Shown here piece after piece: positions 9,585 through 19,222 of a stretch of DNA of 64,000 nucleotides. The translations under genes and the position numbers were made by a program. How positions within the stretch are numbered: position 1 is the stretch's first letter; each line of letters begins with the position of its first letter. The DNA comes from a virus, in the IMG/VR virus record IMGVR_UViG_3300030406_003150, positions 1 through 64,000 of that record, one strand, 5' to 3'. The notes beneath the pieces are model-generated. The model saw only the letters and a list, made by a program, of their open reading frames with translations. It made no database searches and had not been told where the DNA came from.

Positions 9585-12005
9585 TTAGTTTAGGGCTAAG
9601 TCTGAAGACAAAGGTAATAAACCAGCGTTTGACAGTATGTTGTAGTTTTGGCCTGACTCGACCTTTACGATAGCTTGCATAAGCAGTTTCAGCGGCACCT
9701 GATTGGCTGGAGTCGATGGAGAGATCTCTGGATACCCCATGGATTTAGCGAAGTCAGCTATTGATCTAGCATAAGCTGATGGATCGTTTTCTATGAAAGG
9801 TGCATAAACAGATATGATGTCATACATTGTTACTTCGTCTGGAGTTTTCGCACCAGACGGAAGAGTACCAGCAGCTATCTTCTTGCCAACCTCACCCCTT
9901 CCTTCTCTTTTAATCTTGAGATCTTTTTCAAGGGCGTCTAATCCTTCCTGCGGGGTATCGAATACTCGGAAAGGAGAGTTGTCTTTAGGGTTTATGTATA
10001 CGGGTCCATCATAACCTTCAAAAGGTCTCAAATTGCCAGGATTGTTAGTGAGGATAGCTACACCACCACCTGCATCATAAGCAGCTCTTTGCTCTTCAGT
10101 AAGCCTAGCCCTCAACTCATCTCTAGTGGGCTCATTAGATGGTCTAGAAACCTCATCCTGTGCCTGCATATCTGCCATGCCAGGAGACATACCCTCTGGG
10201 TTCAACAAGTACCTAATTGTGTCTTCTGCGGCTTGCCTTATAATATCTCTCTGACGACTTTCAGCCGTCTGATAATCCCCAGGAGTTAAGAAATCCACGA
10301 CGCTCGCAACACCACTTCTAATCCCTCTGCCCAAAGCTCCTAGGGCTCCCTGACTTGGATTTACCTCTGGTTCCCTGTAGCCTAAATCTCTCAACCTCTG
10401 TTCAAAGTAAGGGCTGTTACGAACCTCTTCAGGAAGGTCATCTATATTCAATGAGCTGGCATCTGAAAGATACCCAAATCCTTGGTCTTGTGAGCGATTT
10501 TCAGGAAGAAATGCAGCTAGCTCTTCTCTTCGCTGAGCCTCTTGTTGCTCTACCCGCTCAGTCTCTCTTCTCTCTTCTTGATCCCTTTGATCAGCCTCTT
10601 GTTGCGGCCTTGCTTTAGCAGCTTCAAATCTTTGCTTTATCCTGTTTCTTCTGGATGAGATTGCTGAAGCCTCTGATTGATTAATCATCTGAGAGTATAG
10701 ATCAGAGCCTACATAATTCAATAAGGAAGCGTGCAAGCCAGGATCGCTAGAGGCACTAATTTTTCTAACCGATCTTGTTACCTCTTCTGGGTAATCAAAA
10801 CCTGGAATTTCTTCCTCTCCCTCTGGGATAACAGGAGATAATGTCTCTATCTCGATATAGAAATTACCGAGTTGATCTACATTCAAAGCTGTTATTTGCT
10901 CTTCTTCTAGGAGTTCAGTAGTGAAATCGTCGGTGATAGGTTCGGTTAAGTTCAGCAAAGCATTAAAACCAGTGTTCTCCACATTGTTTTCTAAACCCTG
11001 CCCCTCAAGGGCTAACAGCAGGTTGCCCGCCTCGTCACCAACAGCAGCAGAAATATCCTCAGCGGTAGTTAGTTCTGTCTGACCCTCTATAAAATCAGGG
11101 CTTCCTTGGCCCGTAACGCCACCGCTAAATATTTCTTCGGCCCTACTTACAACTACCTCCCCAAATCTGTCTTGCCAGGCCTTTCCTGCGTCTGCCACGT
11201 AAGCATCAATAGCTCTTTGAACAAGCTCTGGTTGTCGCATAAGCTCATCTAAATCCATTTGAGCCCTAGATTCGTCTTCAGCTTTTATAGCCGCCAAATA
11301 CAAGTTAGCGATTCTGCGTTGCATTTTTGGGTCAGACATTATCTGTCTTCTGGTCCAATTCATCGCTGCATCAGCGCTAATGTGGTCATCCTTAAAGGCC
11401 TCTGACTTAGAGTCGTAGTACTCGTAGCCACTGAGTATGGACAGATTGTCTACTAACTGAGGCATAAATGGATTGTCCACCCTGCCCCTGTCGCTGAGCA
11501 TGGGGATACCCTGCTCGTTGTACTGAAGTTGTCTAGACTGATCTAGAGATCTATATGCATCTTCGTAAGACTGCCTGGTTCTGCTGTCAATAAAATCCCC
11601 GTATGGATTTTCTCCAGATTGCTCTCTTAAAATGCGACCCTGAAAAGTACCTGCCTGAGCCCCACCAGAAGCAGTACCAAAGTTTTGTGTTTTGTATGCC
11701 TCTGAGCTATCGATAAAAGAAGAAAGCTGGTTTGCCATTTGAGCAAACTGTATCATACCCTCCGAGCTTCTAGTAAAGTCATCTATATTATCAGTAAGCC
11801 ATTGGGCATACTGTTGAGCCTCAGAGTAGTCGCCACCAAACATGGTGGACTGATCAGCTACTTCTACGAGCTGAGCCAGCTTGAAGGCGTTAGCCTCTCT
11901 TTCTTTTTTTTTAGTTTGTACTAAAGCCTGCTCTTCTCTAAAACCTTTAAAGAAATCTGGGACAGTAGTATCGCCTATGTTATAACTAAAAGGATTATCG
12001 CTCAT
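9585..12005 (-). CDS. internal virion protein with C-terminal lytic (GNLR-type) domain, 806 aa
   Basis: The first 640 residues are acidic and Gln/Glu-rich with a coiled-coil-like charged stretch near 460-500, and have no recognised fold. Residues about 645-790 contain NNPGNLRP, a central FRVFDTPQEGLDAL segment and YAP..EN, the pattern of phage virion-associated peptidoglycan hydrolases and lytic transglycosylases. It would puncture the cell wall during DNA entry. The gene overlaps its upstream neighbour (336 aa) by 11 bases and is followed 12 bases later by the giant protein gene. The positional counterpart in module B (58644-60083) has no such domain, so cell-wall degradation is encoded only here in the visible sequence. 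Confidence 0.7.
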   Translation of the reverse strand: MSDNPFSYNIGDTTVPDFFKGFREEQALVQTKKKEREANAFKLAQLVEVADQSTMFGGDYSEAQQYAQWLTDNIDDFTRSSEGMIQFAQMANQLSSFIDSSEAYKTQNFGTASGGAQAGTFQGRILREQSGENPYGDFIDSRTRQSYEDAYRSLDQSRQLQYNEQGIPMLSDRGRVDNPFMPQLVDNLSILSGYEYYDSKSEAFKDDHISADAAMNWTRRQIMSDPKMQRRIANLYLAAIKAEDESRAQMDLDELMRQPELVQRAIDAYVADAGKAWQDRFGEVVVSRAEEIFSGGVTGQGSPDFIEGQTELTTAEDISAAVGDEAGNLLLALEGQGLENNVENTGFNALLNLTEPITDDFTTELLEEEQITALNVDQLGNFYIEIETLSPVIPEGEEEIPGFDYPEEVTRSVRKISASSDPGLHASLLNYVGSDLYSQMINQSEASAISSRRNRIKQRFEAAKARPQQEADQRDQEERRETERVEQQEAQRREELAAFLPENRSQDQGFGYLSDASSLNIDDLPEEVRNSPYFEQRLRDLGYREPEVNPSQGALGALGRGIRSGVASVVDFLTPGDYQTAESRQRDIIRQAAEDTIRYLLNPEGMSPGMADMQAQDEVSRPSNEPTRDELRARLTEEQRAAYDAGGGVAILTNNPGNLRPFEGYDGPVYINPKDNSPFRVFDTPQEGLDALEKDLKIKREGRGEVGKKIAAGTLPSGAKTPDEVTMYDIISVYAPFIENDPSAYARSIADFAKSMGYPEISPSTPANQVPLKLLMQAIVKVESGQNYNILSNAGLLPLSSDLALN

Positions 12006-13005
12006 TTCTCTCCCTCATTGCGAACTCACGCATAAGCTTGCGGAAGTACGGTGATTCTTTTGCGGTCTTCTTCTGCTGCTCTGGGTTGAGCACAGCTTCA
12101 CCTCCAGTCATCTCTCCAATCTTTGCTCCGTCTTGCATAATATCGATAGGGTTGGACTTGTGAGAGAACTCACCTGGAGTCATCATACCTCCTCTTTTAA
12201 GCCCATACATCCCACCTCCAGACCCAGAGCCAAAGGTTGGTGTAGGTAGACCAGTAACCTGAGTCCCCATATTTAACATATCGTCAGACATTACAGGGTT
12301 TGGGTTGATTTGATTAGGGTCAATTTGAATGCCTGGCTCTGCCCTAAAGTCTGCCCCAGTTAGCTGCGGTGCACCAGCAGTTTTGAACGCCTCAGCAATA
12401 TCGCCTGCACTACCTAAAAGACCACCAGCAAGGTCTGCGATACCTGCAATCCTCTGAGCCTTCAAAGCCCTGTTTCTTGCGTCTGCGCCTCTTAGTGCCT
12501 GGAACTCAGCAGCTGTAAGCTGTTGCTGGAGAGCAACGTTCTTGTCCTGCACCGCTTGCTCTTGAGCACCAAAAGCAGCCAAAGCGTCTTGCAATCTTTT
12601 CTGACTGCTAGCCTCAATTCCCATCCTGGTTTGGGCTGCCTGTCTATTTACAGCGCCAAGACCGCCGAGCAAAGCTTTTGCTCCGCCAGATTTTAAAGCG
12701 CCTATATTAGAAGCCTCTTGTTCCGCAGCGATCTGTCTTTGTAAATCAGCAGCTGGATCTTGCCTGGCTAAATTTAGATATTCTTTAAAGGCACTCCCCA
12801 CAGAAAACTGAGGCAAGTCTTTTCCTAACTTATCGAATTGGCTCTTAACCCTGCTCTTGTCTACTTGCGCGGCTTTGTTTGCTGCCCTGCCGCCAATAAA
12901 TTTAGCAAGCTGCGGACCAAGTATGGTTATTAAACTGATAGGGTCTACAGCCAAAGAAAGGCCTGGGTAATCGAAGAAGAATATTTCTTTTATAAAATCA
13001 ATCAT
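11995..13005 (-). CDS. internal virion protein, copy A, 336 aa
   Basis: The N-terminus has a hydrophobic segment (IFFFDYPGLSLAVDPISLI), the centre is an Ala/Gln-rich helical region (residues about 60-190), and the tail contains a Gly-rich hinge and the sequence TGGEAVLNPEQQKK. The 319-aa protein at 60083-61042 has the same layout and ends with a matching TGGEFIINPEQ motif, so the two are diverged paralogues. Long Ala/Gln helices are typical of podovirus ejection proteins that form a trans-envelope channel; that role is inferred. A TATATTTG box lies 7 bases upstream of the ATG. Confidence 0.65.
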   Translation of the reverse strand: MIDFIKEIFFFDYPGLSLAVDPISLITILGPQLAKFIGGRAANKAAQVDKSRVKSQFDKLGKDLPQFSVGSAFKEYLNLARQDPAADLQRQIAAEQEASNIGALKSGGAKALLGGLGAVNRQAAQTRMGIEASSQKRLQDALAAFGAQEQAVQDKNVALQQQLTAAEFQALRGADARNRALKAQRIAGIADLAGGLLGSAGDIAEAFKTAGAPQLTGADFRAEPGIQIDPNQINPNPVMSDDMLNMGTQVTGLPTPTFGSGSGGGMYGLKRGGMMTPGEFSHKSNPIDIMQDGAKIGEMTGGEAVLNPEQQKKTAKESPYFRKLMREFAMRERNER

Positions 13006-13012
13006 GTTCTTG

Positions 13013-13020
13013 CAAATATA
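13013..13020 (-). promoter_or_regulatory. TATATTTG -7-like box before the 336-aa gene
   Basis: On the minus strand this reads TATATTTG followed by CAAGAAC and the ATG at 13005. It begins one base after the stop codon of the 1519-aa gene. It matches the Bacteroidota -7 consensus TAnnTTTG, but no TTG element is found 18 bases upstream. The same arrangement (box against the upstream stop codon) recurs at the paralogous gene, 61049-61056. Confidence 0.4.
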
Positions 13021-13021
13021 G

Positions 13022-16000
13022 TTATTCTCGGCCTAACGGGTGATGACGTTTAGAATCGCTAACGTGAGTGTTAATGCAGTATAGCTCTTGCACCGACGAA
13101 GAAGAAGAGCTAGAAGGCAGAGTCAACTTGATTGTAGAGAAGTTCCCCCTGATGACATCTTCTGTTGTTTTGGACTGAGTTTCGGTTATCCTTACAAAAC
13201 AGTTTCCAGCTATTCCAACTACAGGAGAGTCTAAGACCACCGTAAACCCATTCGCTCCAGCAGAAAAAGAAGCTACGCTTATAGATTTTTCAGCGCTTGT
13301 AGCGTCTACAAACAGGGTGAGAGATCCATCAAACAAGAACGGAAGTCTGTCTATTCTGGCGTTGGTGACCAAGAACGTTTGGTTATCACCAGACGGATTA
13401 GTAAAGTTCCCCACGTACACGTCCCTCTTGTTGGTACCGTAGTTCCCCGAAGAGCCATTGTGTCTCGGCATTGAGGCATAGTAGTTGCCTTCTTTTTCAG
13501 TCCAAGAAGTTATTGGTCCAGCCGTTTGACCAAGGTTTGTGGTTATGTCAGACGTGCCAGACACCTCCCAGTTGCCATCGCTGCCCTCATATGATATAGC
13601 ATTGAATACTTTAACGTTAGATGGCGACAGCTTAGAAACTACTTTTACTATAGATGGCTGTGCCGACTCGCCATGAAAAGTATTGTACGCAGACGTGTTA
13701 TCGTGTTTGTAGAATATAGTATCATCATCTGAGGTAACCGCTTTATATTTAGCGGTGTACAGCATATTGTTTTGATTACTATACAGGTCAGGAAGAAAGC
13801 TATACCTGCTTTGCCAAACACCTCTAGCGGCATCATAACCGACTGTGCTTTCGCTGCTACCCCTTCTTGTTAGATAGTATACGCTGTCCCTGGGATCATA
13901 CCCGCTCACGTACTTCGTGGCTCCACTAGCAAAAAACGTCTCAAAGAAAGAAGACATGTTTTTTTCTGAGATAGGCACGAGCTGACCACCAGTCAGAGAT
14001 AAAACAGATTGACGTGACTCGTCAACGAAGTATACATTATTGTCTTGTATGATAACAGCTTCTGGGTGCCCGCTACTTCCATAGTCCCCAGATGAATACC
14101 TATGTTGTTCCAGCACGTCTGTAGAGACTGCTACATTTGCACTTCCGCTAGCAAACTCAATTATATTTTTGTTTACTGGAATAAGCGCAAGCTTATTCTC
14201 TTGGAGGGCAACTATATCTTCGTTATAGTTACCTATATAATCAATCGCTCCAAACTTAGCATCTAAAGATGAAAAATTCGAAAGCGAAGGATTAAACGAA
14301 GAGAAAGATAGGTTTGAAACATCCTCTACATAAGCATCACTATACGTCAAACCATTTAGCCTGACTATTTCCTTAGACTTTTTAAATGGAACATGAGCTC
14401 TTCCCTGGCTCCAGATCCTTGAGTTAAACCTATCAGAAAGGGTGTTGCTTTCTATAAACAGAGTTTGATATCCGTAAGAGTCATAGAAATCTCTAGCCTC
14501 CCAAGCAGAAAACGTGCTTGAGGTTGCAGTTTCAAGATCAGTTTCTATATCGTTGTCAAGAACTTGAACTCCTCCTCCTGGGCTAGAGCCAGCATGCAGG
14601 GCAGTCTTACAGGCTACTGGCCTCAGCCAAGAATCGCCATTCGTCACAGTAATAGAAGCCCCATGCTGATTGACGCTACCTGATTTTCTAGCCCCGCATC
14701 TGTCGCCATGGCCTATCTCGTAGTACACCTTTTCAGAAGTAGTTTTCTTAGGGGTGTATATCTCAACAAGGGTTTCTTTGCCCCAGTGATTAATAGCGTT
14801 AGTTCCAATAGTAGTGTTCGATCCAGTAGTCAAATCAAAACCGCTTACATCTCCCCAGTCAAACCCAGTATATCTTACGGCAGTGCCACTACTGTTTGTT
14901 TCTCCACCGTTAATTCTTGAAGCCTCAAGGACCAAAAAGCTGCCAGTGTATTTATCGTCAGCAGCGCTACCACTTTCCCTCACTATTTGAATTGGAGTGG
15001 TAGTATCGGTTGGGGATGTGCCTTTGGAAAGAGTAACCACATCGACAACTTCAAACTCAATCTGAGAATTATCATTAGCCTCTGGGTACAAAGTTGACGA
15101 ATTGTCGTCTGCTCTACGGCTGATAAGTCTTAGCCTGTCGCCTTTAGTAAATGAATAATTTCTAGATACGTTTTTCTCTTCCCTGTAGCTTTCCAAAGTG
15201 GTTAAAGAAACATACAGCCTTTTGTTCTGTACGTCTGTACGGTGTTTTGGAGTACTAGCGCCATCATCTAACTCCAAAGTAGCCACATAAGCTGGTCCAG
15301 TAGTATACTGAACGTAATCGTCTATACTGTCTGGGCCTGCATAAACGATCTGATATCTTTCTGCCCAGCTAGGGGGGTTGTGGTTAAAGGTTATCTTTAC
15401 TGATGCTGGTCCAAAGTCCGACAAACTAGAATTACTTCTTTCATTTACTGTCTTTACATAGCAAGACCCTAGCTCATTAACAAAACCAGATCTATTAAAC
15501 TCATCATAGTAAACTATGCCAAAGCTGTGCGTGCTGCCTGATTTAAAAGTAGGTTTAGCTTGGATTGCGTTTGCAGAAGCAGATTGTGCGCTCACAAAAG
15601 TTGAACCTACGGTATAACCGAGAGTCCCCGTGTCGCTTTCAGCGCCAAGAATATCAGCCTCTTGCTCGTGGCTCATATTAAAAGACAAGGTATAAGAAGA
15701 AAACCCACTGCTTATAGCGTCTACACTAAATACAGCGCTAGATTTTTCTACCTGAATAAGCTTGGGGTTGATTCTAAATCCTGATACCCCAGTGGCTGGT
15801 GTAAGAGTTGTAGTATTGCCGAAATCAAAAGTAGCATTTACATTTCCGTCTAGATCCAAACCAGTCCAAGAAGAAAAATTTGGGCTGAGCGAGCTGTCAA
15901 CACCGCTGTCCACAGTAAACTGCTCGTCGGTTATTGTATACAGATAATCAATGGTTTTGCCATTCATAAGTTCTTCAAGAGCAGCCCCTATATCTTCTAT

Positions 16001-17581
16001 GTCTTGGTCTTGGGGAACTATATAGGTAATTGAAATGCCGTCTTGATCCGAAGAACTTTGATGAACGAGAGACACGCTATCGCTAGACTTCAACACTATC
16101 CCAGGGTCTACAATATTAAGAGATGGACTAGTATTATGATTAGCTATCATAGTTCCCTCTACTCTAAAGACGCCTCCACCTGTAGTTCCAGCGTCAACCA
16201 CTATGTTTTTGCCAGGACCTCCCCAGTTGAAACTAAGTTTTATGATCGTGCCAGCGGGGACAATCGTGTCCTTGTCTGCCTGTGTTGATCCGCTTTCTAA
16301 ACCGTCAAATGCAGTCCCTCCAAGAAGATTTATATCTATAGAAGGCGTGGTGGATGTTGACTGAGTTATAACACTTGTGGCCTGACCAGAGGCTATAAAC
16401 TGCTCATCCTTGTCGGTAAGTGGAGAATACTGAACTGTAAGGGTTACGTCAGTAACCACATTGTCGAAACCCTCTTTGTAATTAGAGTACACGACTCTAT
16501 TTCCAGCTATAGCCTGTCCCTTTGCGGTCAGAGGAACGTTGTCATATAATTTGTTTACCGTCTGAGTAGGGACAGTTTCCCCTAGAGTGTTGTTGTAAAA
16601 TCTGTAGGTTTCTGTGGTCGGACTGTAAACCGTAACTGAATTACCAGCTATGTGCCTAGTTACAGTTGTTGTTGGGTCAAACTGATCAACGACAAAGAAT
16701 GATCCAGTATTTCCTATCCTAGCCAACAGCCTAACTTCTTTCAGGTCTGGAAGAGTAGGATCTAGTTGGATGTTTACTAAACATACGTTATCAATAAATG
16801 GGTTGGTTGCAAAACCACTTGTCTCCATGGTGTTCAAAAACAAAACCTTGGAAACAGCTATTTCAGAGTATGGAGAGATCGCAGATTCTTCGCCGTCTTG
16901 AAAGATGTTTTGAGTAGCAAACTGAAAAGTGTCCTCGTTAAAGTTGTTCTGGAGAACGTTTGTATCTGATTCAAAAGAAACAAGAGGGAACTTATTATTT
17001 GCTGCTTTGATAGCAGATATGTGCTCTACAAAATTAGAACCTGTAAACTGATCATAATCGCCAGCTATAGCTCTATCTACGTTAATCTTTCTAGGACCAT
17101 TCTGGTTGTCTGTTACGCTGCTAGATCCACCTCCGTCAGTAAAATAAAGAATGGTGTTTATACTACCGTCTAGGTTTATATTGACAACATCTGCCTTTAT
17201 AAAACCGTTGGGATCAAAGTTTAAATTGCTGCTTTCAAGTATGGTCCTATAGGAGTTAGCCGCTAGGGTTCCGTTAGTAGTAGACTTTGTATTATACTGA
17301 TATATCGTATCGCCAGTTCCAGAAGAGCTAACAGCAAAGTAGTATATAAAACCTCTTTGAGGGTCGGACACCTGACCAATAACCACCTTACTGTTAAAAA
17401 TCTGTGAGTCAGAAACAGCAGTAGCGGCTGTCGTTCCCTTGACATTTTTGATTACACCCTCGGTACCATCTCCATCCTCAGATATGGAGACGTTGAGGGC
17501 GTCCGTCATGGCGCCCTCTTTCAACAAACGCTCATCCTCATCACTGACAAGGAAGCGTGGTATGATCTTATCAATAGGCAT
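13022..17581 (-). CDS. large tail / stabilization-type protein, copy A, 1519 aa
   Basis: The N-terminus (IPRFLVSDEDERLLKEGA, then a DALNVSISEDGDG stretch) resembles podovirus tail-stabilization proteins that sit under the portal. Most of the protein is Ser/Thr-rich beta sequence. Near residues 1140-1300 are IPVNKN, ISEKNMSSFF and a YDPRDSVYYL segment that align with the protein encoded at 62061-64000. The segment after that aligns with the separate gene at 61054-62055. So the single gene here corresponds to two genes in module B. It lies directly downstream of the connector genes, with its start overlapping the previous stop. Host-contact or tail-hub function is inferred from position and composition. 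Confidence 0.7.
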   Translation of the reverse strand: MPIDKIIPRFLVSDEDERLLKEGAMTDALNVSISEDGDGTEGVIKNVKGTTAATAVSDSQIFNSKVVIGQVSDPQRGFIYYFAVSSSGTGDTIYQYNTKSTTNGTLAANSYRTILESSNLNFDPNGFIKADVVNINLDGSINTILYFTDGGGSSSVTDNQNGPRKINVDRAIAGDYDQFTGSNFVEHISAIKAANNKFPLVSFESDTNVLQNNFNEDTFQFATQNIFQDGEESAISPYSEIAVSKVLFLNTMETSGFATNPFIDNVCLVNIQLDPTLPDLKEVRLLARIGNTGSFFVVDQFDPTTTVTRHIAGNSVTVYSPTTETYRFYNNTLGETVPTQTVNKLYDNVPLTAKGQAIAGNRVVYSNYKEGFDNVVTDVTLTVQYSPLTDKDEQFIASGQATSVITQSTSTTPSIDINLLGGTAFDGLESGSTQADKDTIVPAGTIIKLSFNWGGPGKNIVVDAGTTGGGVFRVEGTMIANHNTSPSLNIVDPGIVLKSSDSVSLVHQSSSDQDGISITYIVPQDQDIEDIGAALEELMNGKTIDYLYTITDEQFTVDSGVDSSLSPNFSSWTGLDLDGNVNATFDFGNTTTLTPATGVSGFRINPKLIQVEKSSAVFSVDAISSGFSSYTLSFNMSHEQEADILGAESDTGTLGYTVGSTFVSAQSASANAIQAKPTFKSGSTHSFGIVYYDEFNRSGFVNELGSCYVKTVNERSNSSLSDFGPASVKITFNHNPPSWAERYQIVYAGPDSIDDYVQYTTGPAYVATLELDDGASTPKHRTDVQNKRLYVSLTTLESYREEKNVSRNYSFTKGDRLRLISRRADDNSSTLYPEANDNSQIEFEVVDVVTLSKGTSPTDTTTPIQIVRESGSAADDKYTGSFLVLEASRINGGETNSSGTAVRYTGFDWGDVSGFDLTTGSNTTIGTNAINHWGKETLVEIYTPKKTTSEKVYYEIGHGDRCGARKSGSVNQHGASITVTNGDSWLRPVACKTALHAGSSPGGGVQVLDNDIETDLETATSSTFSAWEARDFYDSYGYQTLFIESNTLSDRFNSRIWSQGRAHVPFKKSKEIVRLNGLTYSDAYVEDVSNLSFSSFNPSLSNFSSLDAKFGAIDYIGNYNEDIVALQENKLALIPVNKNIIEFASGSANVAVSTDVLEQHRYSSGDYGSSGHPEAVIIQDNNVYFVDESRQSVLSLTGGQLVPISEKNMSSFFETFFASGATKYVSGYDPRDSVYYLTRRGSSESTVGYDAARGVWQSRYSFLPDLYSNQNNMLYTAKYKAVTSDDDTIFYKHDNTSAYNTFHGESAQPSIVKVVSKLSPSNVKVFNAISYEGSDGNWEVSGTSDITTNLGQTAGPITSWTEKEGNYYASMPRHNGSSGNYGTNKRDVYVGNFTNPSGDNQTFLVTNARIDRLPFLFDGSLTLFVDATSAEKSISVASFSAGANGFTVVLDSPVVGIAGNCFVRITETQSKTTEDVIRGNFSTIKLTLPSSSSSSSVQELYCINTHVSDSKRHHPLGRE

Positions 17582-18423
17582 TAGAACTTAGGTGCTTGCT
17601 TGTAGTTCTTCCTAATCGTCCTCAAGGCGTCCTCCTTAGTGAACGACTTAATTCTGGAGTTGGCTTTTCTCCTCTCGTTATAGTATTCCTGTCTAGCTCT
17701 CTGCTTCTCTCCCATAGGCACAGAGGCTTTACGCTCAATAATCTTGTAGTACATATACGCCATAAGAGCCTCTTCTGCGTATACATTGACAGAAGGGTTT
17801 TTAGACCTGGCCTCATCAGCTACATACTCTATAACTACCTCGGACACGTTAGAAGCTGTGTCTATCTCAATTCTGTTTTGGTCCAGATTCACCCTGAACT
17901 GACCGTTTCTGTGTCCCCCTCCGATCCCGTACAGAGCATTAGCCGCTCCATAAACATAGTTTCTAAAGATGAAAGAGTTAAATCCTTGGGAGAGACTATC
18001 AGAATTCGATGACGATCCAGACGTAGCGGACTTAGAATCAATTCGATCGTTCACGCCGTCGCCGTCTGAGTCAGCCGCTGAAGCTGCATTGTCTACAGCC
18101 GTTCCAGTAGCATCAGCGTAAGACTGAGAGTAGTTTATATTTTTGTTTTCGCCCAATACATAGATGATGCCATCGGTACCCACAGAGCCTATCTTGCTCC
18201 AGTCTACATAATCATCAGGCAACTCGACGGTATTGTTGGTAGAGTCAACCTTCAGCTTAAGTGACTTTATTTTTTTAGATACATCAAAACCAAGCTCACG
18301 AATACCTCTAAGCGCGTGAGTTCTAATCTGTGTGTCAGAAGCATTGCCAGCGTAGTCATCATCAGCAATAGTGATGATGAAGTCGTTGATGATTTGATTT
18401 AGTGGTACTGTATTTCTAGCCAT
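17581..18423 (-). CDS. head-tail connector / tail tubular-like protein, 280 aa
   Basis: Residues 1-85 form an alpha/beta region (INDFIITIADDDYAGNASD, LPDDYVDWSKIG) of the type seen in podovirus tail-tubular-A or ring proteins. Residues about 100-150 are a Ser/Asp/Ala-rich linker containing the acidic run DSDGDGVNDRIDS, which looks like a calcium-binding thrombospondin-3-type loop. The C-terminus is a basic helical hairpin. It overlaps the neighbours on both sides by a single base, which suggests tight stoichiometric coupling in the connector operon. The exact fold is not certain. Confidence 0.55.
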   Translation of the reverse strand: MARNTVPLNQIINDFIITIADDDYAGNASDTQIRTHALRGIRELGFDVSKKIKSLKLKVDSTNNTVELPDDYVDWSKIGSVGTDGIIYVLGENKNINYSQSYADATGTAVDNAASAADSDGDGVNDRIDSKSATSGSSSNSDSLSQGFNSFIFRNYVYGAANALYGIGGGHRNGQFRVNLDQNRIEIDTASNVSEVVIEYVADEARSKNPSVNVYAEEALMAYMYYKIIERKASVPMGEKQRARQEYYNERRKANSRIKSFTKEDALRTIRKNYKQAPKF

Positions 18424-19157
18424 TAGAATGTCTCTGCTTGTTTCCTACTAGTCACCTCTGAGTTAGCGTAGGCAACCACGTCTGCGTCTCTTAAGTTGAT
18501 TCCAATCATCTTTGCTATCTCATAGATAAGATCAGCTGTGTAATGCTCTGGCAGTTCAAAATCTATCAACGTGCCAGAAGGGGCAAACTTGGGTTGACTA
18601 GAATTCCTTTCTCCGTCAGATGTATTTCTTCCTTGAGGGATTTTATAGTAACGAACTTCAATCTTAGTTACAGAAGTAGGGAATACATGAATGTCGTCTG
18701 ACACAAGCGCTATAGGAAAATCATCTGTAGGTGCGCTAAGGGTGCTGATTAGGATGCGCTCAATTTTTTCTTCGTCGTAACAAATCTCGATTGGCTTCTT
18801 AGTAGACTGGTCCAACAAGATACTTCCAGCCGTAGATATGCTTATGATTCTAGACAGGTCAGTAGGCTTGTCAAATACCCCACTGCTTTTAGATACCGTT
18901 TGCTTCTTTGAAAAAGAAGATAAATCCTCTTGTATTCTTTTGATTCTTGACTTATCCCTGTTGGGGTTAAAGCCAGCGCGAGACAGCCTCTTGGCATCCT
19001 TTAGTTCGTCAAAGAGACCGTTGTATATATTAAGTTGAGCTATCTGAGCGAACTTATTAAACTCAAGATCAGATACAAAGCCCTGCTGATCTTTGTTGGC
19101 TAAATCCAACAAGGTATCGTGTACGATTTGTATACTAGCTCCGTTTGCTTGTGCCAT
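18423..19157 (-). CDS. head-completion / ring protein candidate, 244 aa
   Basis: An N-terminal helical domain (residues 1-90) is followed by a beta-rich region and a C-terminal segment IDFELPEHYTADLIYEIAKM. That segment resembles the conserved LPEHY..EL..EI motif near the end of connector proteins in Bacteroidota podoviruses and crAss-like phages. The gene begins a transcription block: a terminator hairpin and a TATATTTG box lie directly upstream, with only four bases between the box and the ATG. Function is inferred from order (capsid, connector, tail). Confidence 0.5.
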   Translation of the reverse strand: MAQANGASIQIVHDTLLDLANKDQQGFVSDLEFNKFAQIAQLNIYNGLFDELKDAKRLSRAGFNPNRDKSRIKRIQEDLSSFSKKQTVSKSSGVFDKPTDLSRIISISTAGSILLDQSTKKPIEICYDEEKIERILISTLSAPTDDFPIALVSDDIHVFPTSVTKIEVRYYKIPQGRNTSDGERNSSQPKFAPSGTLIDFELPEHYTADLIYEIAKMIGINLRDADVVAYANSEVTSRKQAETF

Positions 19158-19161
19158 GCAA

Positions 19162-19169
19162 CAAATATA
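19162..19169 (-). promoter_or_regulatory. TATATTTG box, possibly leaderless promoter
   Basis: Reads TATATTTG, then TTGC, then the ATG at 19157. The 16 bases CATGCAACAAATATAC (plus strand, 19155-19170) occur identically at 37620-37635, before another late gene. A start four bases from a -7 box would give an mRNA beginning at or near the AUG. No -33 TTG is visible because a terminator stem occupies that place. Confidence 0.45.
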
Positions 19170-19200
19170 CGAAAAAGAAAAAGCCCCCTTGCGGGGGCTC
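19170..19200 (-). terminator. rho-independent terminator
   Basis: On the minus strand a 7-bp stem AGCCCCC / GGGGGCT with a four-base loop (GCAA) is followed by a T-rich run (TTTTTCTTTTTC). It lies 20-50 bases after the stop of the 269-aa gene and ends directly before the TATATTTG box of the next gene, so it divides the late operon. Confidence 0.85.
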
Positions 19201-19222
19201 TTCTAGCACTGAGGCGCAGATA